A DNA stretch of 64,000 nt, taken from positions 28,745 through 92,744 of the forward strand of contig NZ_JACBJQ010000024.1 of NCBI RefSeq assembly GCF_013404075.1, written 5' to 3'. The stretch comes from Mycolicibacterium vinylchloridicum (GTDB lineage: Bacteria; Actinomycetota; Actinomycetes; Mycobacteriales; Mycobacteriaceae). Positions within the stretch are counted from its first letter, which is position 1. Each line of letters begins with the position of its first letter. The position numbers were made by a program, and so were the translations under genes. A model generated the notes under the pieces. The model was not told the origin of the DNA. It saw only the letters and a list, made by a program, of their open reading frames with translations, and made no database searches. Positions 59,451 through 64,000 of this stretch are shown here, one piece after another.

Positions 59451-61712
59451 TTATCCAGCGTCGGCCGACATCACCGACGTCACGCGGTGCACCGCGAACT
59501 CGCGCGGGCGGCCCTGGGTGGGATCCCAGGCCAGCAGCTGCCCGCCGCTGACCGTGAGCGGGCGCACCACCCGCTGGGTGGCCACACCGGCCGCGTCCAC
59601 ATAACCGATCAGCACGTCCTTGTGTTCCATCGCGGCCTGCTGCAGCAGCGCCATCGACACCGCAGGGTCCAGGCGCACGTTGGCGAACGGGTTGGCGGAA
59701 TCAAGTCTGCGCAGCATGGCCACCACCGACGCCAGGGTCTCCGGGCTCGGTTTGGGCAGTGCGCGCAACAGGCGGCGGTGCGTAGGTATCGACACTCGGG
59801 CGCCGCGCTGGCGCAGGTCGACGATCGCGCCCGAGGAGTCCTCGGCGGCCGGTGCGAAGCCTGCCGCCCGCAACGCGGCGAGCAGCTCGCCGATCGGCGC
59901 CTGGGACACCGCGACCGTCGGGGCCAGCAGCCGCACCTCGAGGTGCTCGAGGGCCGGGGCTGCCACCGCGTGGGCGAGCAGCGTCGGGTCCTCGCACCGC
60001 AGGAACGACGACGCCATGCCGACGCGCAGCTGCCCGTGCCGGCGGGCCACGTCGTTGATCAGATAGGTTAACCCTTGGGGGACAGGTGTTTTCGAATGCC
60101 GCTCGAAGAATGTGTGCAGCGCGCCCGCGTTACGGCCGGTGTCCAGTGCGTGTCGGATCGACGCCTCGCTGACCCGGTACACCGTCGCGGCGCCCGCCGA
60201 TTCCACCGCGGCCACCGCCGCGAGTTGGTCGGCCAGATCGCGTTGCAGCGGCCCGGGCACCACCACTGTCAGGTCCGCCTGCACCAGGAAGTGGTCGATC
60301 GGTGCGGGCAGAACCTTGTCCATCGCATCGACGGCGGCGTTCTCGTCATCGGCCAGCAGCACCCGGGCCGGTGTGCTCAGCGCCCCGCGGCCGACCAGAC
60401 CGAGGGTGTGCGCCTCGTCGAGCAGATGCGCGACGGGTTCGGGTTGCAGCCGCGCCGACCACCGCGGCCGGCGCCAGATCAGTGCCTGCGAGGCATGCAG
60501 CGCATCCACACCCGAACCGGGCGGGAGGTCGGCCAGCAGGTCCAGCAGCAAACGCCGGTCCAGTGGAGCTGCCGTGGAGTACAGCGAATCAGACAGTGCC
60601 GCATAGGGTTTGCCGTCAGGGCCACGGCTGCCGATGAGGCCGGGCCGGGACGGAAGATCCAACCAGGTGGTGGCAAGCAGGTGCCAGCGCGCAGCGGTGG
60701 GCGTCTCCAGGAACCGGTCGGCCGCCACCGTCGGCGTCCAGTAGGGGCCGGAGCCGTCTACCGGTTCCGGATCGGGTGTGCCGCTGGCGATAAGTCCGGC
60801 CGCCGAACTGATCTCGAGTACCAGGCCGAGGCGTTGTTCGTCGATGCCGGTGAGCTTGGTCAGCCGCTTGGCCTCACGCACCCCCAGCCCGCCGCTGCGC
60901 AGCTCGGGGACGGGTGCGGCGGAAAGGGTTTCGATCACCAGCTCGGTCTCGCGGATCAGATCCAGCAGGGCGCCGGCCGCCGCGGCGTCGACGTCGGCGA
61001 CGGTGGTCGTGCTGGTCGTCGGGTCCGGCGCGCTCAGTTGGACCGGGCCCGGCTCCTCGCCGCGTAGCACCTGGCCGACGTGACGTGGCAGGATCACCGT
61101 CTCTTCGTCGAGCTGGCGCAGAAGTCCGGCTGCAAGCAGCCGCGGCACCGGCCGGTCGGCGGGCGCACCGGGAGCGGCGTCGCGGGTGCGGCCCACCGGC
61201 GAGCCCGTCAGCAGCCGCTCGAGCAGTTCGGTCTGGGCTTCCTCGAGCGCGTCGATGGCCGCAGAGATCTCGGCCCCGGACTTCGATGAGTCTTCGAGGA
61301 TGGCTTGGCCGGGATACCAGGGCAGCCCGGCGGCGGCCTCGGCCGACACCCGCACCGCGGCGTCGTCGCCCCACACAAGGGCCCGCTCGCGCAGATCGTC
61401 CAGCGCGGTCAGCACCGACTGCTCGTCGGCGCGCTCGCCGATGAGCGACAGGAGCTTGGCCACCGGCACGGCGGCGGTATCGGCATGCAGCACCAGTAGC
61501 CCGTCGAGGACGGCGAGGTGCAGGAAGTCCAGTTCGTCGGTGGCAGCCTTGACCGACTGCCGGGCCACTGCCCGCGCGGCCAGCGCCGCGATGCTGCCGG
61601 GTGCGGGTTGAGCGAGGTCCGGCCGTAGTTCCAAGAGGCGGATCAGCCCGTCGTCGGGCAGATCGGCCAGCCAGGCGCCCAGCGGCACACCTGGGACGGA
61701 CACGTCAGTCAT
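59451..61712 (-). CDS. Helicase-associated (XPB/Ssl2-like domain) protein, Rv0862c-like
   Basis: A 753-residue protein close in length to M. tuberculosis Rv0862c. It has no helicase motifs; it carries a C-terminal helicase-associated domain (FERHSKTPVPQGL, LINDVARRHGQLRVGMASSF). Operon with the XPB helicase (9 nt gap) suggests it is a partner in the same DNA transaction. The ATG at 61712 fits the family. Function unproven. Confidence 0.85.
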   Translation of the reverse strand: MTDVSVPGVPLGAWLADLPDDGLIRLLELRPDLAQPAPGSIAALAARAVARQSVKAATDELDFLHLAVLDGLLVLHADTAAVPVAKLLSLIGERADEQSVLTALDDLRERALVWGDDAAVRVSAEAAAGLPWYPGQAILEDSSKSGAEISAAIDALEEAQTELLERLLTGSPVGRTRDAAPGAPADRPVPRLLAAGLLRQLDEETVILPRHVGQVLRGEEPGPVQLSAPDPTTSTTTVADVDAAAAGALLDLIRETELVIETLSAAPVPELRSGGLGVREAKRLTKLTGIDEQRLGLVLEISSAAGLIASGTPDPEPVDGSGPYWTPTVAADRFLETPTAARWHLLATTWLDLPSRPGLIGSRGPDGKPYAALSDSLYSTAAPLDRRLLLDLLADLPPGSGVDALHASQALIWRRPRWSARLQPEPVAHLLDEAHTLGLVGRGALSTPARVLLADDENAAVDAMDKVLPAPIDHFLVQADLTVVVPGPLQRDLADQLAAVAAVESAGAATVYRVSEASIRHALDTGRNAGALHTFFERHSKTPVPQGLTYLINDVARRHGQLRVGMASSFLRCEDPTLLAHAVAAPALEHLEVRLLAPTVAVSQAPIGELLAALRAAGFAPAAEDSSGAIVDLRQRGARVSIPTHRRLLRALPKPSPETLASVVAMLRRLDSANPFANVRLDPAVSMALLQQAAMEHKDVLIGYVDAAGVATQRVVRPLTVSGGQLLAWDPTQGRPREFAVHRVTSVMSADAG

Positions 61713-61777
61713 TGTTGACCAGCGTAAAACAGCCGCCTGTGTGCACAAGCCGGCCGGAGGAATGTCAGAATGTTGCC

Positions 61778-61960
61778 GTGGCTGAGAACAAGACAAGGTA
61801 CGTCGACAACGGCTGGCCGACCACCGATCCCGACGACCACGCCGTGAGCGAGTTGGCCGCCGACCGCGTGGGCGCGCTGTCCCCGTTCGGCGACATCACG
61901 TTCCCGGTGGACGCCGCCGAGCTGCCGTATCTGCATCCGGTCACCGTCGTCAACAAGTAA
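61778..61960 (+). CDS. Small conserved protein, Rv0863-like
   Basis: A 60-residue protein beginning VAENKTRYVDNGWPTTD and ending YLHPVTVVNK. No domain recognised. GTG start at 61778. It is in the position of Rv0863, between Rv0862c and moaC2 in M. tuberculosis, divergent from the former and 3 nt before moaC, so probably co-transcribed with the molybdenum-cofactor genes. Confidence 0.75.
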   Translation: MAENKTRYVDNGWPTTDPDDHAVSELAADRVGALSPFGDITFPVDAAELPYLHPVTVVNK

Positions 61961-61963
61961 CCG

Positions 61964-62452
61964 GTGACCAGCGGACCGCAGCCCCGCCTCTCGCACCTTG
62001 ACGAGCACGGTGCGGCGCGCATGGTCGACGTCACCGAAAAGGCCGCCACCACCCGCACCGCGGTGGCAGCGGGCACTGTCCACACCACCGCAGAGGTGGT
62101 CGCCCTCGTCGCCTCCGGCGGCCTGCCCAAGGGCGACGCTCTGGCGACCGCACGGGTGGCCGGCATCCTGGCGGCCAAGCGCACGAGTGACCTGATCCCG
62201 CTGTGCCATCACCTCGCACTGACCGGGGTGGACATCGACTTCGCGATCTCCGAGGACCAGGTCGATGTGACCGCCTCGGTGCGCACCACCGATCGCACCG
62301 GCGTCGAGATGGAGGCGCTCACCGCCGTCAGCGTCGCCGCCCTGACCTTGTACGACATGATCAAGGCTGTCGACCCCGCCGCGCACATCGATGACATCCG
62401 GGTGCTGCGCAAGGAAGGCGGCAAGACCGGCCTGTGGGTGCGCGAGACGTGA
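61964..62452 (+). CDS. moaC: Cyclic pyranopterin monophosphate synthase MoaC
   Basis: A 162-residue MoaC: ARMVDVTEKAATTRTA, the KRTSDLIPLCHHL signature with active-site His, and GVEMEALTAVSVAALTLYDM. With MoaA it forms cyclic pyranopterin monophosphate from GTP. GTG start at 61964. In M. tuberculosis this is moaC2. Its stop overlaps the next gene's start. Confidence 0.93.
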   Translation: MTSGPQPRLSHLDEHGAARMVDVTEKAATTRTAVAAGTVHTTAEVVALVASGGLPKGDALATARVAGILAAKRTSDLIPLCHHLALTGVDIDFAISEDQVDVTASVRTTDRTGVEMEALTAVSVAALTLYDMIKAVDPAAHIDDIRVLRKEGGKTGLWVRET

Positions 62453-62931
62453 GCAGCCGGTCGGCGCGGGTCGTGATCGCGTCCACCCGGGCCGCAACCG
62501 GCGTCTACGAAGACCGCACCGGCCCGATCATCGTCGCCTGGCTCGCCGAGCGCGGGTTCGACGTCGGCGACCCTATCGTGGTGGTCGACGGCAGCGCCGT
62601 CGGCGACGCTCTGCGCGCGGCGATCGACGCCGAAACCGACGTCGTGATCACCTCCGGCGGGACCGGGATCTCGCCGACCGACGCCACTCCCGAACAGACG
62701 CTGCGGGTTCTCGACTACCAGATTCCCGGGCTGGCCGATGCCATCCGCCGCTCCGGCCTGCCGAAGGTGCCGACGTCAGTGCTCTCGCGTGGCGTATCCG
62801 GGGTCGCCCGGCGCACGCTGGTGGTCAACCTGCCCGGGTCGACCGGCGGGGTACGCGACGGGCTTTCAGTGCTCGCCGACGTTCTCGACCATGCGCTGGA
62901 CCAACTGTCCGGAGGAGACCACCGCTCATGA
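62449..62931 (+). CDS. mog: Molybdopterin adenylyltransferase-like protein (Mog/MoaB family)
   Basis: A 160-residue MogA/MoaB protein: DVVITSGGTGISPTDATPE is the pterin-binding signature. It adenylates molybdopterin before metal insertion. GTG start at 62449 overlapping the moaC stop, and its stop overlaps the moaE ATG. Confidence 0.9.
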   Translation: MSSRSARVVIASTRAATGVYEDRTGPIIVAWLAERGFDVGDPIVVVDGSAVGDALRAAIDAETDVVITSGGTGISPTDATPEQTLRVLDYQIPGLADAIRRSGLPKVPTSVLSRGVSGVARRTLVVNLPGSTGGVRDGLSVLADVLDHALDQLSGGDHRS

Positions 62932-63353
62932 CACGCATCCTGCGGGCCGCACTCACCGACGGGCCCATCTCGCTGACCGAGCACGAGCAGCTCGTCGCCA
63001 GCGATGCCGCCGGCGCGGTGGTCGGTTTCTCCGGGATGGTGCGCAACCACGACGGCGGCCGGGACGTGGTGCGGTTGGAGTACTCGGCGCACCCGCACGC
63101 CGAACAGACGCTCTTCGAGGTGCTCGCCGAGGTGGCCGCACGGTCCACCGGCGTGCGGGCGATCGCCGCCAGCCACCGGGTCGGCACGCTTCACATAGGC
63201 GACGCGGCCCTGGTTGCCGCCGTGGCGGCCGACCACCGCGGGGCGGCGTTCAGAGCGTGCGAGTTGCTCGTCGACACCGTCAAAGCGCGGCTACCGGTAT
63301 GGAAGCACCAGTTCTTCGCCGACGGAACCGACGAGTGGGTGAATTCGGCCTGA
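62928..63353 (+). CDS. moaE: Molybdopterin synthase large subunit MoaE
   Basis: A 141-residue MoaE: GAVVGFSGMVRNHDGGRDV, ASHRVGTLHIGD, and VKARLPVWKHQFFADGT with the catalytic Lys (WKHQ). It adds dithiolene sulfur to precursor Z together with the sulfur carrier MoaD, not in this window. ATG at 62928 with GGAGGAG 10 nt upstream. Confidence 0.93.
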   Translation: MTRILRAALTDGPISLTEHEQLVASDAAGAVVGFSGMVRNHDGGRDVVRLEYSAHPHAEQTLFEVLAEVAARSTGVRAIAASHRVGTLHIGDAALVAAVAADHRGAAFRACELLVDTVKARLPVWKHQFFADGTDEWVNSA

Positions 63354-63358
63354 GCCGC

Positions 63359-63979
63359 TTACTGGGCCGGCGCGGGAGCGTCCGGTGCCAGTACGACCGG
63401 TGCGGGGGCGGGAGCAGGAGCACCCGGAGCCGGGAGCGGAGCGTTCGGGTCGCCCGGGGGCGTACCCATGCTCGGGTCGTTGGCCACCGGAGTGTTCAGC
63501 GGGCGCTGGGTCAGCGCCAGTAGCGCATCGCCCCGACTGACCTGCTGGGTCTGGACTGCGTGCCACAGCTCCTTGAGGTAGGTCAAGTTCGGGCCGTCCT
63601 GCGGACCCTCCGGCTGGTCACTGGTTCCCGGCGGCAGGTTCTCCGGGCTCATCAGGTGCGGGATGCCGTCCGGCAGCTGACCTGCCGGGCTGGCGGCCAC
63701 CACGTCGGTGCCCGGGGCGGGCGCGGCGGCCGGGTCAACCGGTGCCGGAGCCGGAGCCGGAGGCAGCGTCGGCGGAACCGCGGGGTCGGCCGGGGCCTGG
63801 GGCACGAAATGGATGGACGACGCCTGGACGGTGATGGTCTGCTCGTCGGGGACTGCGGGCGCCTCGGGGGCGGGCAGCTGCAGAGCGGCGTCGACGACGG
63901 GCTCCGCGGCCGGCGGGGCGATCTCCTGAGCGACCGCGACGACCTCGGGTTGCGGGGCCGGCGGGAGGTCGGCCGGGGC
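63359..63979 (-). CDS. rpfA: Resuscitation-promoting factor RpfA, C-terminal part
   Basis: The C-terminal portion of an RpfA-like secreted protein, open to the window edge. It is a Pro/Ala/Val-rich low-complexity region followed by LTYLKELWHAVQTQQVSRGDALLALTQ, matching the end of M. tuberculosis RpfA in type and position next to moaE2. The transglycosylase domain and signal peptide lie beyond the edge. The genomic frame should be trusted only to about 63979 because adapter-like sequence follows. Stop codons of moaE and rpfA are 5 bp apart. Confidence 0.85.
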   Translation of the reverse strand, partial: APADLPPAPQPEVVAVAQEIAPPAAEPVVDAALQLPAPEAPAVPDEQTITVQASSIHFVPQAPADPAVPPTLPPAPAPAPVDPAAAPAPGTDVVAASPAGQLPDGIPHLMSPENLPPGTSDQPEGPQDGPNLTYLKELWHAVQTQQVSRGDALLALTQRPLNTPVANDPSMGTPPGDPNAPLPAPGAPAPAPAPVVLAPDAPAPAQ

Positions 63980-64000
63980 CTGTCTCTTATCCCCATCTGA
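63980..64000. other. Probable Tn5/Nextera mosaic-end adapter at the right edge
   Basis: The last 21 bases begin CTGTCTCTTATCCCCATCTG, which matches the transposase mosaic end CTGTCTCTTATACACATCT apart from two A-to-C changes, followed by GA as in the standard adapter. It replaces the expected rpfA sequence, so this looks like untrimmed library adapter and the contig probably ends here. Confidence 0.8.

Noticed and set aside
1..64000. CRISPR arrays, tRNA/rRNA genes, transposases
   Set aside because: No repeat-spacer pattern, cloverleaf-like or rRNA sequence or transposase reading frame was noticed by eye on either strand.

Overview
The window is high-GC actinobacterial DNA from a member of the Mycobacteriaceae, most likely an environmental, fast-growing (Mycolicibacterium-type) species. 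Evidence for this is the block fadA-fadB ... ercc3-Rv0862c-Rv0863-moaC-mog-moaE-rpfA in M. tuberculosis order, a PE-PPE-domain hydrolase, a 13E12-type DUF222/HNH gene, an Eis-family acetyltransferase, several LLM (F420-type) flavoproteins and a mycofactocin-type SDR. Frequent GTG/TTG starts and ATGA overlaps fit as well.

Region 1 (1-29.7 kb) is a large catabolic locus. A 12-gene plus-strand run (337-13431) encodes two enoyl-CoA hydratases, an SDR, a DapA-type aldolase, three amidohydrolase-2 proteins, an acyl-CoA ligase, three acyl-CoA dehydrogenases and a P450. Next come a minus-strand amidohydrolase / CoA-transferase / lipid-transfer-thiolase operon, a molybdopterin oxidoreductase, a second CoA-transferase, an aldehyde dehydrogenase plus mycofactocin-type SDR, a minus-strand Rieske oxygenase / isochorismatase-like / P450 operon, an LLM flavoprotein, and a Baeyer-Villiger-like monooxygenase with an alpha/beta hydrolase. 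These units are linked by a recurring palindrome, ACTGTAA-N3-TTACAGT, present in intact or degenerate form at seven promoters, including that of the TetR gene cut by the left edge. I read this as one TetR-controlled regulon that hydroxylates a hydrophobic substrate, oxidises it, activates it to a CoA thioester and shortens it by beta-oxidation/retro-aldol steps. The substrate cannot be read from the sequence.

Region 2 (29.7-42.2 kb) is mixed: two TetR regulators, an aminoglycoside-phosphotransferase-fold kinase, SnoaL-like proteins, two LLM flavoproteins, a stand-alone acyl-CoA carboxyltransferase (with a degenerate copy of the same palindrome), the DUF222/HNH gene, an old-yellow-enzyme reductase, a DUF2834 membrane protein with a divergent TetR, an Eis-like acetyltransferase and a UBP zinc-finger protein.

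Region 3 (42.2-64 kb) follows the M. tuberculosis Rv0854-Rv0867c order: SRPBCC-far-SRPBCC, dapC-type aminotransferase, fadA, fadB, ercc3 helicase, its partner, a small protein, moaC-mog-moaE and the C-terminus of rpfA. It is interrupted between fadB and ercc3 by about 8 kb (49.7-57.7 kb) holding a CoA ligase, amidase, LLM protein, a DUF35/thiolase-like pair and a PE-PPE hydrolase. The thiolase-like gene there is a close paralogue of the one in region 1. The last 21 bases look like Tn5/Nextera mosaic-end adapter rather than genome, so the right edge is probably a contig end. No tRNA, rRNA, CRISPR array or insertion sequence was seen.
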